Of a stretch of 64,000 bases of DNA, positions 50,088-58,663 are shown piece by piece. Within the stretch, counting starts at the first letter, position 1. Each line of letters opens with the position of its first letter. The notes under the pieces are model-generated. The model was not told where the DNA came from. It worked only from the letters and a program-made list of their open reading frames with translations, and did no database searches. Position numbers and translations under genes: made by a program. Source of the stretch: a virus; IMG/VR virus record IMGVR_UViG_3300036770_004943, positions 64,001 through 128,000 of that record; one strand, given 5' to 3'.

Positions 50088-51778
50088 TCTGTTGGGAATA
50101 TGTAGTATTTATCACCATCTATTGTTACATAATCGTAACTACCAGTCCTACTAAAATATTCATAATCTAAATCATCTGCCATATCATTAATTAATTCGGT
50201 TTCGTCAATACCGACCAAACCGTTTTTAATTGCATTTTTATCTAAACCAGTTTTACTACTCCAGTAACCAAAGTCTTCCAACCAATCTAATGGGTCGTCC
50301 GTTAAACGACTAACATAATGTTCGTAATAATCGTTATAAAGTCTATCTTTAATGGATTCTAAAAGTTTATCGTTGGTTTTTTCTATAGACTCATTTTCGG
50401 CCTCCAATTCTGATAATTCTTGCTCTTCGTCTTCATCTAATTCATCATATCTACCCATCATTTCGTCGATTTCTTCTTGATTACTTTCCATGATTGATTG
50501 GTTAACTTCCCACTCTTCAACCATGACTTTAGTTTCTTTATCTAACCTTTTTCCTTCGTGTAGTATATCATCATTATCTAAATCCCCTGCATAACTTTCA
50601 GCCATATCACGTGCAACACCTCTTGGGTCATTGATGTATATATATTTTTCAGGGTTATTACCGATAGCTTCCCAAACGCCTAAATCACTAATGTAATTTT
50701 CCGCCCATTCGTGTTTAGCTCTTTCAACTTCATCCGTTGTCGCTACAGCATAATCATCACTACCGTCTACGGTATAAACACGCATACCGTAATAACCGTA
50801 ATTTCTTTGTTCAACTTCTTCAACTTCTTCTTCACTTAAAGCCAAATGTTCAACCAAAGCTTGGATGTAAGGATCCTCAACGTAAGCCATGTTGGCATAC
50901 ATTTCATCCATTTTTGTTTGCATGTATTTTAGAATAACTCCCTTAACAGATGTTGGAACCGTATCTAAATAATCATAACCAGAAGAACCTCTACTCGCAA
51001 TATTAGTGTCTTCAGCATTCCATAATTTAATTTTATCAGTATTTAAAGTCCAAACCGAGGGGTTACCTGGTGTTGAGGTGACATATTTATTTACTTTTTT
51101 GACATATGGTATTTGCCAAGCAACTTTATATTCAGGGTTATCAGAATTTTTACTTTTATTAATCACATAAATTAAAAATTTACGGTCGGTTTCACGTTTA
51201 AAATGTGAATCAGTTTCTTTTGATGTTGTACACCATTTAGTTCCGGCACCATAAACACAAGAAGCACCCCAAGTTTTAGGTCTAACCACTAACCAATTAC
51301 CATCTTCGTAAATTTTGTCAACACCTTTTTTAGCCTCTTTTTCTTCGTCTTTTCTTTGTTTTCTTTCTTTTGCTTGGGCTAAATCACTACCTAAGTAATG
51401 AATCATATCACTATCAGTAAATTTATATTGATAAAGGTCTGTAGTACCGTATTTTTCACCAGAAACTTCATCATTATAGACCATATATGGTAATAATTCG
51501 TGAAATTTTTTAACTAACGTCATTAAAAAGCCAGCAATCTCACCTGCTTCTGGTGATTTAAACTGCATTGTTTCGTCTAAAATATCTTCGACTGATTGCA
51601 TCGTTGGTTCGTGTACCATAGCCTTAACCAACCATTCTAAATATTTTTGATTACCTGATGGGTCATTTTTTACAAAATAATCCACAATTTCAGAACTAAC
51701 GTCAGGGAATTTTTTTCTAACATCATCAACCCGATTTTCTGATAAAACTTTTCTTATATTTTCTAACGTGATTTTCAT
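50084..51778 (-). CDS. WCT-family protein with capsid-targeting-like leader
   Basis: 564 aa. Leader MKITLENIRKVLSE ends in L-S-E (12-14), followed by NRVDDVRKKFPDV and the family signature NDPSGNQKYLEWL at about residues 38-50. The core motif WGASCVYGAGTKWCTTSKET lies at about 177-196, then HFKRETDRKFLIYVINKS and, later, LWNAEDTNI. The C-terminal 250 residues are acidic and helical with a coiled coil (EESNQ..EEDEEQELSELEAENESIEK-like) and differ from the other paralogs. It shares its upstream palindrome with the divergent nuclease-like gene. Confidence 0.75.
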   Translation of the reverse strand: MKITLENIRKVLSENRVDDVRKKFPDVSSEIVDYFVKNDPSGNQKYLEWLVKAMVHEPTMQSVEDILDETMQFKSPEAGEIAGFLMTLVKKFHELLPYMVYNDEVSGEKYGTTDLYQYKFTDSDMIHYLGSDLAQAKERKQRKDEEKEAKKGVDKIYEDGNWLVVRPKTWGASCVYGAGTKWCTTSKETDSHFKRETDRKFLIYVINKSKNSDNPEYKVAWQIPYVKKVNKYVTSTPGNPSVWTLNTDKIKLWNAEDTNIASRGSSGYDYLDTVPTSVKGVILKYMQTKMDEMYANMAYVEDPYIQALVEHLALSEEEVEEVEQRNYGYYGMRVYTVDGSDDYAVATTDEVERAKHEWAENYISDLGVWEAIGNNPEKYIYINDPRGVARDMAESYAGDLDNDDILHEGKRLDKETKVMVEEWEVNQSIMESNQEEIDEMMGRYDELDEDEEQELSELEAENESIEKTNDKLLESIKDRLYNDYYEHYVSRLTDDPLDWLEDFGYWSSKTGLDKNAIKNGLVGIDETELINDMADDLDYEYFSRTGSYDYVTIDGDKYYIFPTD

Positions 51779-51795
51779 TAAAGAATTTTTTATTT

Positions 51796-51809
51796 ATATT
51801 TATAAATAT
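51796..51809. promoter_or_regulatory. bidirectional late element (14-bp perfect palindrome)
   Basis: atatttataaatat reads as a late element on both strands, 20 nt before the plus-strand ATG at 51825 and 22 nt before the minus-strand start at 51778. Confidence 0.6.
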
Positions 51810-51824
51810 TAAAACAAAAGTAAA

Positions 51825-52625
51825 ATGGCATATTCCGCGTTTGACAATGATTATAAAAACATAATAAATAATATAATTAGAGATCTGTATGCTGATACAG
51901 AATATTGGGGTGTTGGTGAAGGTGGCAACCAAGGTATTGTTAGACCAATAACCGAAAACGATGACCAATTGTGGTCCAATTACAACTACGTTAATACTAA
52001 TTGGATTGTTAAAAATAAAATTGTGTTCCCTTATATAGATAGAGTTAGACCAGGTTTGGTAGAAAATCTAGTTCTTAATGCAAGATATGATGAGAATGAA
52101 ATAAATGGTGAATTTTTTAAAGTTTTATGGGAAGAAAGGGAGAACATATTTGGTCTTAATTCTACTTTAAAAAATAACATTATTAATATAATTAATAAAA
52201 CCAGAAATAAAGGTGATCGTGATGAAAACTTTACTAAATTGGCTTTAGAATCTATACCAGGTTTTACTGTTAGTAAAATCGCTCAAGCAGGTGGTTCAGC
52301 CGATTTTATGGGTATTGATTTAACCATAAATTCTACCAACGGGTTACTTCCTAAAAATTCATCAACAGCCCAAGTAAAACCTTTTAATAATTTTTATCCA
52401 AATAAAAAAAATTGGTACATATACACCAAACTGATTAGAACTTATAACACTGATTTAATGATTTTTACTAAACAAAGTGGTGTTGAGGTTCACGTTGCCG
52501 TATTTTTAAATGATCCAAAAAGAATTATTATTGAACCTGAAAGGGTTATAATACCATCTGATTTAGTAAAACTTTTAATTAATTATAATTACAGAACAAA
52601 AAAGAGTAATTATAAAAGTTATTGA
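51825..52625 (+). CDS. putative PD-(D/E)XK-type nuclease
   Basis: 266 aa. Residues about 160-190 read GGSADFMGIDLTIN...STAQVKPF. This is the layout of restriction-like nucleases, with an Asp ending one strand, a second Asp, and Q-x-K on the next strand (usually E/Q-x-K). An upstream Glu in TKLALESIPGF is a candidate for the first acidic residue. The rest is helical. It has no (L/I)xE leader, although it is driven by the shared late palindrome, so it may act in genome processing or degradation of host DNA. Prediction rests on motif spacing only. Confidence 0.5.
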   Translation: MAYSAFDNDYKNIINNIIRDLYADTEYWGVGEGGNQGIVRPITENDDQLWSNYNYVNTNWIVKNKIVFPYIDRVRPGLVENLVLNARYDENEINGEFFKVLWEERENIFGLNSTLKNNIINIINKTRNKGDRDENFTKLALESIPGFTVSKIAQAGGSADFMGIDLTINSTNGLLPKNSSTAQVKPFNNFYPNKKNWYIYTKLIRTYNTDLMIFTKQSGVEVHVAVFLNDPKRIIIEPERVIIPSDLVKLLINYNYRTKKSNYKSY

Positions 52626-53836
52626 CAAAAAACTTTAGGTTTAACAGCGACATCAAGTTCTAGTGGGGTTAATTGGTTACTATGTGTTTTTGAATCGTAT
52701 GTGTAAGCCGTAACATTTGGATTTATAATTTTAAACCTAATACTTAATCTACGTTCATCACAACTTCTTTGCCCTTTGTTACTCCAATAAAATTCAATAT
52801 CTTTTTTTAATACAATTATATTTTTATCATACATGATACCATCAACGTTATCAGCTATTTTATTAATCATGAATTGACCTTTTTCTTGTACGTTTTTAAA
52901 AATACCGTCAATAATCATATTATATAATTCTTTAAAATCTTCTTCTTGAGCTATTTCAGGTATGCTACTATTTTTGTATATTGCAAAATATTCTGAAAAA
53001 TAACTATCAATTTCATAGTCAAATTTTTTAACTTCAATACTTGAACCTTGTGGGATAATAACATCTTCCCCTACCATCAAATCATTTTTTACTTTTAAAT
53101 CGGATTTATAAAGTAAGTCACTAATATCAGTATTTAGAACAGCATTAGAAACTGAATCAATAAATAAATTAACGTCAATATTTCCTTCATAAACACTTCT
53201 AACCATCTTAAAGAATGATTCAGATTTACCGGTTTCAGGATTTATTTGACCGTGATTTAGTTTACTGCCACCTCTTAATAAATCAAAATTATTACTTGAA
53301 AAAGATTCTTCGTATTTGGAGTACTCTTTAAATCTCGCTTTTTTAAGAAAATCTTCTAACTGATCCTGTGGTACTGACTCCTCATTCCTAAAATTTATAA
53401 GTGCTTTTTTAACATCATCTTTATCAAAATCAGGGTCGGTTAAGAATTTAGATATTAACCTTAATGAATTACCAGGGTTTTCATTTTTTAATATGGCTTT
53501 AATAGTTTTAATAAAAACAACCCTATTATCTTTTTTAATTGGTTTAAAAAAGTTATATAAATTATCTATAGCTTTATAAGTTTCTTCAGCTAAAGCTTGT
53601 GGTAATTCATCTAAAAGTTTTGCTAAATGACAATAAACACTATCTTTGATGTTACGAGCAATATCTTCTCCACAGAGTTGGGTTAACTTTAAAGTTTCTT
53701 TTCTATCGTCACCTTCAGAAATTAAATTTCTACGTAAAAAAGAAGTTTCATTTAAATTAGGTCTTCTTTTTAACGCTTCTTGTACGTGGTAACCTCTACG
53801 AAGTAGAGCTCTTTCTTTATGTCCTTTTATTGCCAT
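52619..53836 (-). CDS. late protein with internal (L/I)xE motifs, unknown
   Basis: 405 aa from the ATG at 53836 (a TTG one codon upstream is less likely). The basic N-terminus (MAIKGHKERALLRRGYHVQE) leads to LNE and ISE motifs at about residues 28-41 (NLISEGDDRKE), where a prohead protease could cut. Helical middle, beta-rich C-terminus (DIEFYWSNKGQRSCDERRLS; NVTAYTYDSKTHSNQLTPLE). A virion protein is likely from the late element and motifs; no family recognised. It overlaps the convergent nuclease-like gene by 7 bp. Confidence 0.55.
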   Translation of the reverse strand: MAIKGHKERALLRRGYHVQEALKRRPNLNETSFLRRNLISEGDDRKETLKLTQLCGEDIARNIKDSVYCHLAKLLDELPQALAEETYKAIDNLYNFFKPIKKDNRVVFIKTIKAILKNENPGNSLRLISKFLTDPDFDKDDVKKALINFRNEESVPQDQLEDFLKKARFKEYSKYEESFSSNNFDLLRGGSKLNHGQINPETGKSESFFKMVRSVYEGNIDVNLFIDSVSNAVLNTDISDLLYKSDLKVKNDLMVGEDVIIPQGSSIEVKKFDYEIDSYFSEYFAIYKNSSIPEIAQEEDFKELYNMIIDGIFKNVQEKGQFMINKIADNVDGIMYDKNIIVLKKDIEFYWSNKGQRSCDERRLSIRFKIINPNVTAYTYDSKTHSNQLTPLELDVAVKPKVFCQ

Positions 53837-53840
53837 CAAA

Positions 53841-53850
53841 TATAAATATC
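53841..53850 (-). promoter_or_regulatory. late element
   Basis: Reads gatatttata on the minus strand, 4 nt before the ATG at 53836, and overlaps the stop of the upstream 78-aa gene. Confidence 0.5.
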
Positions 53851-54085
53851 AATGTAGTGTACCATCTTCTTTTATTATTGTAGAAAAAGGTGCTCTAAAA
53901 TGGTTATCGTATGAAAAAACCTTAGTTGGATAGTTTGGGTTGTAAATTTTATAATTACTGTGGGGAAAAATATTATTAGAAGACCATTTTAATAAAGATT
54001 TTTTATCTTCTAATTCTGAAATTTTATCTAAATAACCGGTTTGGTTTGTAATACTTAATACTGAATCATATAACTCATCTATCAT
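53849..54085 (-). CDS. 78-aa protein, unknown
   Basis: Mixed alpha/beta with many Asn/Tyr (KWSSNNIFPHSNYKIYNPNY). It lies 52 bp downstream of the gene ending at 54138 and has no late element of its own, so it is probably cotranscribed. No recognised family. Confidence 0.45.
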   Translation of the reverse strand: MIDELYDSVLSITNQTGYLDKISELEDKKSLLKWSSNNIFPHSNYKIYNPNYPTKVFSYDNHFRAPFSTIIKEDGTLH

Positions 54086-54137
54086 AAATTTAAATCGTTT
54101 GTATTAACTTTAGACAATTTAAATTTGATTATAAACT

Positions 54138-54542
54138 TTAATCTAAATTAATATCGTCCTTTTCAGGTTTAAAATCACGAAGATGTTCAATCGCTTCAAT
54201 AATATTTTCTAATTGATCCACAACTTGTCCTATATAATCTTCTGAAGATGTTTCAGGCCAATCATCAGCTAAAACATCAGGTTCTTTTGTTTGAATAATC
54301 ATCAAATCTTCTACGATATCATACAAAGAACTTGCCATATCACCAAACGCTTTTAATGCTTTGTCACTGAATCCTTTAGTTTCTGGAGCGTTTTCAGGAT
54401 CTAAATCTTCTTTACGTTCTTTTAGATATTGTTTAATAGCCTTATCTATTTTAGATTCGTGTACAAAGGTCCCATCTTTCTTTAGTTTTTCACTAATAAG
54501 CTTTTTAAATTTTTCGTTATTAAATCTAACTTTCTTTTTCAT
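54138..54542 (-). CDS. acidic helical protein with capsid-targeting-like leader
   Basis: 134 aa. The leader MKKKVRFNNEKFKKLISE ends in I-S-E at residues 16-18. The mature part is acidic and helical (SLYDIVEDLMIIQTKEPDVL; QVVDQLENIIEAIEHL), a possible small internal head protein. Late element 16 nt upstream. No family recognised. Confidence 0.6.
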   Translation of the reverse strand: MKKKVRFNNEKFKKLISEKLKKDGTFVHESKIDKAIKQYLKERKEDLDPENAPETKGFSDKALKAFGDMASSLYDIVEDLMIIQTKEPDVLADDWPETSSEDYIGQVVDQLENIIEAIEHLRDFKPEKDDINLD

Positions 54543-54558
54543 TTTACCTTTGTTTAAT

Positions 54559-54567
54559 AATAAATAT
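54559..54567 (-). promoter_or_regulatory. late element
   Basis: Reads atatttatt on the minus strand, 16 nt before the start at 54542. Confidence 0.5.
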
Positions 54568-54571
54568 ATGT

Positions 54572-54817
54572 TTAAAGATTAAATCGCAAAGTCTCAAGGC
54601 CTTTAAAACTATCAAACTCTTCTTTTGTTATCTGTTTAATTTTAAAACCATTATCAAAAAAACCGTCTAATAAGTTAACCATATCTTCAGTATCAACAAT
54701 AAGTTTAACTTTAAAAATAACCTCATCACCATCTAAAACCTCAACATACTTAGCTTTAGACTCTCTTAAAGAATCTAAGATGACAAAAACGTTACTAATA
54801 TGTTCTTTATTTTCCAT
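54572..54817 (-). CDS. 81-aa protein, unknown
   Basis: Alpha/beta protein (SKAKYVEVLDGDEVIFKVKL) with an early L-R-E at residues 17-19, which may or may not be a cleavage site. It has its own late element and overlaps the next upstream gene by 11 bp. Confidence 0.5.
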   Translation of the reverse strand: MENKEHISNVFVILDSLRESKAKYVEVLDGDEVIFKVKLIVDTEDMVNLLDGFFDNGFKIKQITKEEFDSFKGLETLRFNL

Positions 54818-54989
54818 TACATATAAATATATGAGGTTTTAAACTCTTTTTAGGGCCAACTGATTTTTCTTTATAATTTAACTTACCGTCTTTAAAATAA
54901 GGTATATATAACTCCATCATTTTCATGTGAGCATCTATAAAACTAGATGATTTACTTTTGGTGTAAGCGTCAACAAAATAATTTTTCAT
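54807..54989 (-). CDS. 60-aa protein, unknown
   Basis: Begins at ATG 54989 (MKNYFVDAYTKSKSSSFIDA) rather than the TTG at 55007. Basic and helical; no recognised family. It is divergent from the UvsE gene. Confidence 0.45.
   Translation of the reverse strand: MKNYFVDAYTKSKSSSFIDAHMKMMELYIPYFKDGKLNYKEKSVGPKKSLKPHIFICNGK
54822..54830 (-). promoter_or_regulatory. late element
   Basis: Reads atatttata on the minus strand, 4 nt before the start at 54817. Confidence 0.5.
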
Positions 54990-54999
54990 AAGATTAATA

Positions 55000-55030
55000 T
55001 TGTACAATAAAATATAAATGTGTATGTTTG
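55000..55030 (+). promoter_or_regulatory. host-type promoter of uvsE
   Basis: TTG (55000-55002) and TATGTTTG (55023-55030), 20-nt spacer; the ATG at 55035 follows after exactly 4 nt. Confidence 0.7.
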
Positions 55031-55034
55031 TATT

Positions 55035-55931
55035 ATGAAAATTGGCTACGCTTGTATCAACATGACTTTAGGTGAGAAAAATATCACGACTAATCGTGGT
55101 ATGATTCGAAAAACTTTCGACTCCAAAGGTCTAAATTATGTTTCTGAACTTTCTCTACAAAATGTTCGAGACCTTATAGAGGTTATCAAGTGGAATGAGA
55201 AAAACAACATCAGTCTTTACCGCATGTCTTCCGATATGTTCCCATGGTCAAGTGAGTATGATTTTAATGACTTACCTGATATTGGTAAGATTCGTAATTT
55301 ACTGTCAGGTTTAGGTAATCTTGCCACCCAATACGGACATCGTTTAAGTTTTCATCCAGGTCCGTTTAATGTTTTAGCGTCACCAAACCCTGAAGTGGTT
55401 AGAAAAACAATATCAGAGTTGGACAAACATTCCGAGATTATGGATATGATAGGTTTACCCGTATCACCTTATTCTAAGATTAACATCCACGTTGGTGGTG
55501 CTTACGGTAATAAACAAGATGCTCTTAAACGTTGGGTTGACAACTTTCAACTACTGGGTGAGAACACCAAAAAACGTTTAACTATTGAAAATGATGATAA
55601 ACCAAACATGTTTACAGTCAAAGATTTGTTATACATTCACGAACATACTAAAACACCTATTGTATTTGACTATCATCATCATAACTGTCACAATGATGGT
55701 ATGAGTACCAAAGATGCCTTAAAACTTGCCGTGGCAACTTGGCCTTCTGATATAACACCTGTTGTTCATATTTCCGAACCAAGAGACGAAAAAAATTTTC
55801 GAGCCCATCATGACTATGTTCAAAATGAGGTAAACACTTATGGTTATGACTTAGATTTAATGTTCGAGTCTAAAGCAAAAGAACTTTCTGTGTTAGAATA
55901 CCGTAAAAAATTTGGTCTTTTGTTGGTTTAG
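55035..55931 (+). CDS. uvsE: UV-damage endonuclease (UvsE/UVDE family)
   Basis: 298 aa from ATG 55035; the GTG at 55020 lies in the promoter. UVDE is a TIM-barrel metalloenzyme that nicks DNA 5' of UV photoproducts. Family blocks are visible: MKIGYACINMTLG, LYRMSSDMFPWSSEYDF, LSFHPGPFNVLASPNPEVV, KINIHVGGAYGNKQDAL, RLTIENDDKPNMF (metal Glu), PIVFDYHHHNCHNDG (metal Asp/His cluster) and PVVHISEPRD. All metal-ligand positions appear present. Early-type promoter, so repair begins at once after entry. Confidence 0.92.
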   Translation: MKIGYACINMTLGEKNITTNRGMIRKTFDSKGLNYVSELSLQNVRDLIEVIKWNEKNNISLYRMSSDMFPWSSEYDFNDLPDIGKIRNLLSGLGNLATQYGHRLSFHPGPFNVLASPNPEVVRKTISELDKHSEIMDMIGLPVSPYSKINIHVGGAYGNKQDALKRWVDNFQLLGENTKKRLTIENDDKPNMFTVKDLLYIHEHTKTPIVFDYHHHNCHNDGMSTKDALKLAVATWPSDITPVVHISEPRDEKNFRAHHDYVQNEVNTYGYDLDLMFESKAKELSVLEYRKKFGLLLV

Positions 55932-55996
55932 ATATATTTACAAATAGGAAATAATTAATTATAATTAAAAAATAAAAATTAAAAACTTAAAAAAAA

Positions 55997-56176
55997 ATGA
56001 AAAAAGTTATTTTAGCGTTAAGCGTAATCGGTTTTATGACCGCTTGTTCATCTTCAACACCTGAAGAAGTAAAAACTACTGATAGTACAGTTGTTGCTAC
56101 AGCTGTTGATACTGTTGTTCCAACTATGGATACTGCAGCAGTTGCAACTAGCACAGTAGAGGCAGCTACAAAATAA
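55997..56176 (+). CDS. 59-aa lipoprotein
   Basis: Begins MKKVILALSVIGFMTACSSS: a lipoprotein signal peptide with lipobox FMTAC and Cys17. The mature part is a low-complexity Thr/Val/Ala/Asp chain. It is preceded by a 70-bp A-rich leader. Such tiny Thr/Val-rich lipoproteins are common in Bacteroidota. A surface or periplasmic role such as superinfection exclusion is possible but unproven. Confidence 0.65.
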   Translation: MKKVILALSVIGFMTACSSSTPEEVKTTDSTVVATAVDTVVPTMDTAAVATSTVEAATK

Positions 56177-56193
56177 TTGTAGAATTGCACAAT

Positions 56194-56223
56194 AAAAAAA
56201 GGACCTTTTAGGTCCTTTTTTTA
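56194..56223. terminator. bidirectional terminator
   Basis: aaaaaggacct/aggtccttttt stem-loop between the lipoprotein gene and the convergent gene ending at 56221. Confidence 0.85.
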
Positions 56224-56622
56224 TTTTATCTCAATCCCAACATTAAATACTATAAATTTAAAATCCTTAAAACCAATTCTTATTAATTCAAAAGTGCCGG
56301 AACCCCAATAGTTAACAAATTTTAACTTTTTTTTAGGTTCTTCTTTTTTTTCGTTTAAAGATTCAAATATTTGTTTTTCTAATTCTTCTCGTTGTGCTTT
56401 TTGTAATAAAGAAGGTGAAATTACATGAAACTCTTCTTCACCATTTAAAATATTGTTTAATTCTTTTTGTAAACCAGCCGCAACTTCATACTCTTCCCTA
56501 TCAATAGAAGCTTCAATCCACATAGACAATAAACCTACACGTTCTACCGTATTCATTTGGTGTTTATAAAAATTATATAAACCGACAATACTTTTAACTT
56601 TGTTTTCTACCTTTTCATCCAT
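56221..56622 (-). CDS. 133-aa protein, unknown
   Basis: An N-terminal helical half (VGLYNFYKHQMNTVERVGLL; ASIDREEYEVAAGLQKELNN, resembling a UVR-like helix pair) leads to a basic and beta-rich C-terminus. No recognised family; no clear promoter of either class. Confidence 0.5.
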   Translation of the reverse strand: MDEKVENKVKSIVGLYNFYKHQMNTVERVGLLSMWIEASIDREEYEVAAGLQKELNNILNGEEEFHVISPSLLQKAQREELEKQIFESLNEKKEEPKKKLKFVNYWGSGTFELIRIGFKDFKFIVFNVGIEIK

Positions 56623-56641
56623 AAAATTAATATAATATACA

Positions 56642-56671
56642 TTGTGTATTAAATAAATAATCGTATCTTTG
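56642..56671 (+). promoter_or_regulatory. host-type promoter of the DNA ligase gene
   Basis: TTG (56642-56644) and TATCTTTG (56664-56671), 19-nt spacer; ATG at 56676 after exactly 4 nt. Confidence 0.75.
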
Positions 56672-56675
56672 TGTT

Positions 56676-57974
56676 ATGAAAAATATTTTAAATCGTCTTC
56701 AAGAACTTGTTACTAAATTACAGTCAGATTCTTCTTCAAATAAAAAAGTAGAACTTTTAAAAGAATATCTACACGATTCTGATTTAAAAAAACTTGTAAT
56801 GTATATTCATAACCCATTCTATCAATTCTATGTAACTTCAGATAATTGTAAGAAGTTAAATACGTTACTTGATTTGTCTGAATATGAATATAATATTTTT
56901 GAGTTGTTAGATGATCTTCGTAATAGAGAAATAACTGGACACAATGCCATTGGTGTTGTAAATTCGTTTATAAAATCAAATATTGAACATAAAGAATTAA
57001 TCTTCAACATTATTGATAAAGACTTGAAGTGTCGTGTTGGTGAAAGTCTTATCAACAAAGCCGTTCCTGGTACCGTCCCAACATTTGATGTTGCTTTAGC
57101 AGAAAAATTTGAACCTGAGATGGTGAATTTTGAGACTGAGGATTGGTACGTATCTCGTAAACTTGATGGTGTACGTTGTATTACTGTTGTTGACGAAAAC
57201 GGTAAAGTTACTTCTTTTTCTCGTCAAGGTAAAATATTTGATACCTTGGGTAAAGTAGAAGAAGTAATTACCAGTCTTGGTCTTCGTAACATTGTTTTTG
57301 ATGGTGAAATTTGTATGGTTGATAAAAACGGTGACGAAGATTTTCAATCCATTATGAAAGAAATTCGTAGAAAAAATCATACAATTCAAAATGTAAAATA
57401 TAAGATATTCGATTGTTTAACCTTGGAAGAGTTTTCCAATCAAAGAAGTGTTCGTAAACTTTCTGAACGTCTTAAAGTTTTAGGTGAAACTATTATTTGT
57501 AATGAAGATAATTGCACCCTTGAAGTTCTTCCGCAAGAAAAAATTAAAAATTTAAATCATTTCCAAGAGTGGATGGATGAATCTGAAAGCGGTAAATGGG
57601 AAGGTGTAATGGTACGTAAGAATGTTGGTTACAAAGGAAAACGTAGTAAAGACCTTTTAAAGGCAAAAAAATTCCATGACGCAGAATATGTTGTTAAAGG
57701 AATTAATTACGGACCTATTCGTATTGTAGTTAACGGAAAAGAAATTACAGAAACAATGACATCACAAATTGTGATTGAACATAAAGGATTTGAAGTTGGT
57801 GTGGGTAGTGGTTTTAGTATTGAACAACGTCAAGATTTTTATAAAGACCCATCTAAAATTGTGGGTAAAACCGTGACAATCCAATATTTTGAAGAAACCA
57901 AAAACCAAGAAGGTGGAGTTAGTCTTAGATTCCCTGTTTTAAAACATATTTATGAAAATGGTAGAAATGTTTAA
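56676..57974 (+). CDS. 30: ATP-dependent DNA ligase
   Basis: 432 aa, close to T4 gp30 in plan (487 aa). An N-terminal helical DNA-binding domain is followed by nucleotidyltransferase motifs: I at WYVSRKLDGVRCI (Lys162 forms the adenylate), III at NIVFDGEICMVD, IIIa/IV around KIFDCLTLEEF and GKWEGVMVRKN, and V at DLLKAKKFHDAEYVV. The C-terminal OB-fold holds VEHKGFEVGVGSGFS and VTIQYFEETKNQEGGVSLRF. It seals nicks in replication and recombination. Confidence 0.93.
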   Translation: MKNILNRLQELVTKLQSDSSSNKKVELLKEYLHDSDLKKLVMYIHNPFYQFYVTSDNCKKLNTLLDLSEYEYNIFELLDDLRNREITGHNAIGVVNSFIKSNIEHKELIFNIIDKDLKCRVGESLINKAVPGTVPTFDVALAEKFEPEMVNFETEDWYVSRKLDGVRCITVVDENGKVTSFSRQGKIFDTLGKVEEVITSLGLRNIVFDGEICMVDKNGDEDFQSIMKEIRRKNHTIQNVKYKIFDCLTLEEFSNQRSVRKLSERLKVLGETIICNEDNCTLEVLPQEKIKNLNHFQEWMDESESGKWEGVMVRKNVGYKGKRSKDLLKAKKFHDAEYVVKGINYGPIRIVVNGKEITETMTSQIVIEHKGFEVGVGSGFSIEQRQDFYKDPSKIVGKTVTIQYFEETKNQEGGVSLRFPVLKHIYENGRNV

Positions 57975-57984
57975 ATAAATTACC

Positions 57985-57992
57985 TAAATTTG
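57985..57992 (+). promoter_or_regulatory. host-type -7 element
   Basis: TAAATTTG lies exactly 4 nt before a GTG at 57997. No TTG is seen at -33. The spacing favours GTG as the start. Confidence 0.5.
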
Positions 57993-57996
57993 TGGG

Positions 57997-58248
57997 GTGA
58001 CAGTTATTAAAGTTTTTATAATGAAGATTTGGGTTGATTATATAAAAGTTTTAAGTGTTATTGATAGTTGTAACACTACGGAACAATTAAAGTCCGCGGC
58101 TAAGTTTTTAGCTCTTTGGTATGATAAGTATTTAGATTATCCGATTTATAGAAATACATTCTCAGGTATCGAAGAAAAATTTTTTGATTTGGGGGGTGTG
58201 GATTCAAATGAATTATTTTTAACAAAAAATAAAGATGAAAACTTTTAA
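57997..58248 (+). CDS. 83-aa helical protein, unknown
   Basis: Starts at GTG 57997 if the 4-nt leaderless rule holds, or at ATG 58021 (MKIWVDYIKVLSVIDSCNTT). Helical; the pattern DSCNTTEQLKSAAKFLALWYDK resembles a small interaction domain. It overlaps the next gene by 14 bp. No recognised family. Confidence 0.5.
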   Translation: MTVIKVFIMKIWVDYIKVLSVIDSCNTTEQLKSAAKFLALWYDKYLDYPIYRNTFSGIEEKFFDLGGVDSNELFLTKNKDENF

Positions 58249-58663
58249 ACATAAAATAAAAAGGTGGCTTCAAAAATTAGCTATAAAATACCTTAAAATA
58301 TTTTCTTTAGATAAAGAATTTGAACACGGTGAATTTGAAAATGAGGGTTTATCTATTTGTAAAAATTTAATTTCAAAAGAAGAATCTAAACTTTTAATAT
58401 CACCAATATCTAAAAAACGTTATATCAAAAATGATGATAAAAAAATATTCATTATTTTTGAACCTACAAGAACTTTAACAATAGTTAACCATCTGTATAG
58501 TTACACAATTGATTTACATCCTAAGGCTTGTGAAAGATTAATCGATATTTTTGATAACGAGGTTGAGTCTAGGAGATCAGCAATGGAAATGGAAATTAAA
58601 TCAAATGTAAAACATTCATTATCTAGTATATATAAAAACTTAATCAATGAAAAAAACACTTGA
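58235..58663 (+). CDS. 142-aa basic protein, unknown
   Basis: The N-terminus is strongly basic (MKTFKHKIKRWLQKLAIKYL) and amphipathic, followed by an alpha/beta segment and a helical C-terminus. It overlaps both neighbours, so three genes (57997-58883) form one operon. No recognised family. Confidence 0.5.
   Translation: MKTFKHKIKRWLQKLAIKYLKIFSLDKEFEHGEFENEGLSICKNLISKEESKLLISPISKKRYIKNDDKKIFIIFEPTRTLTIVNHLYSYTIDLHPKACERLIDIFDNEVESRRSAMEMEIKSNVKHSLSSIYKNLINEKNT

Noticed and set aside
55987-56190. Minus-strand frame rich in Val/Thr/Ala
   Set aside because: It is the antisense of a clear lipoprotein gene on the plus strand (55997-56176), which has a signal peptide, lipobox and terminator.
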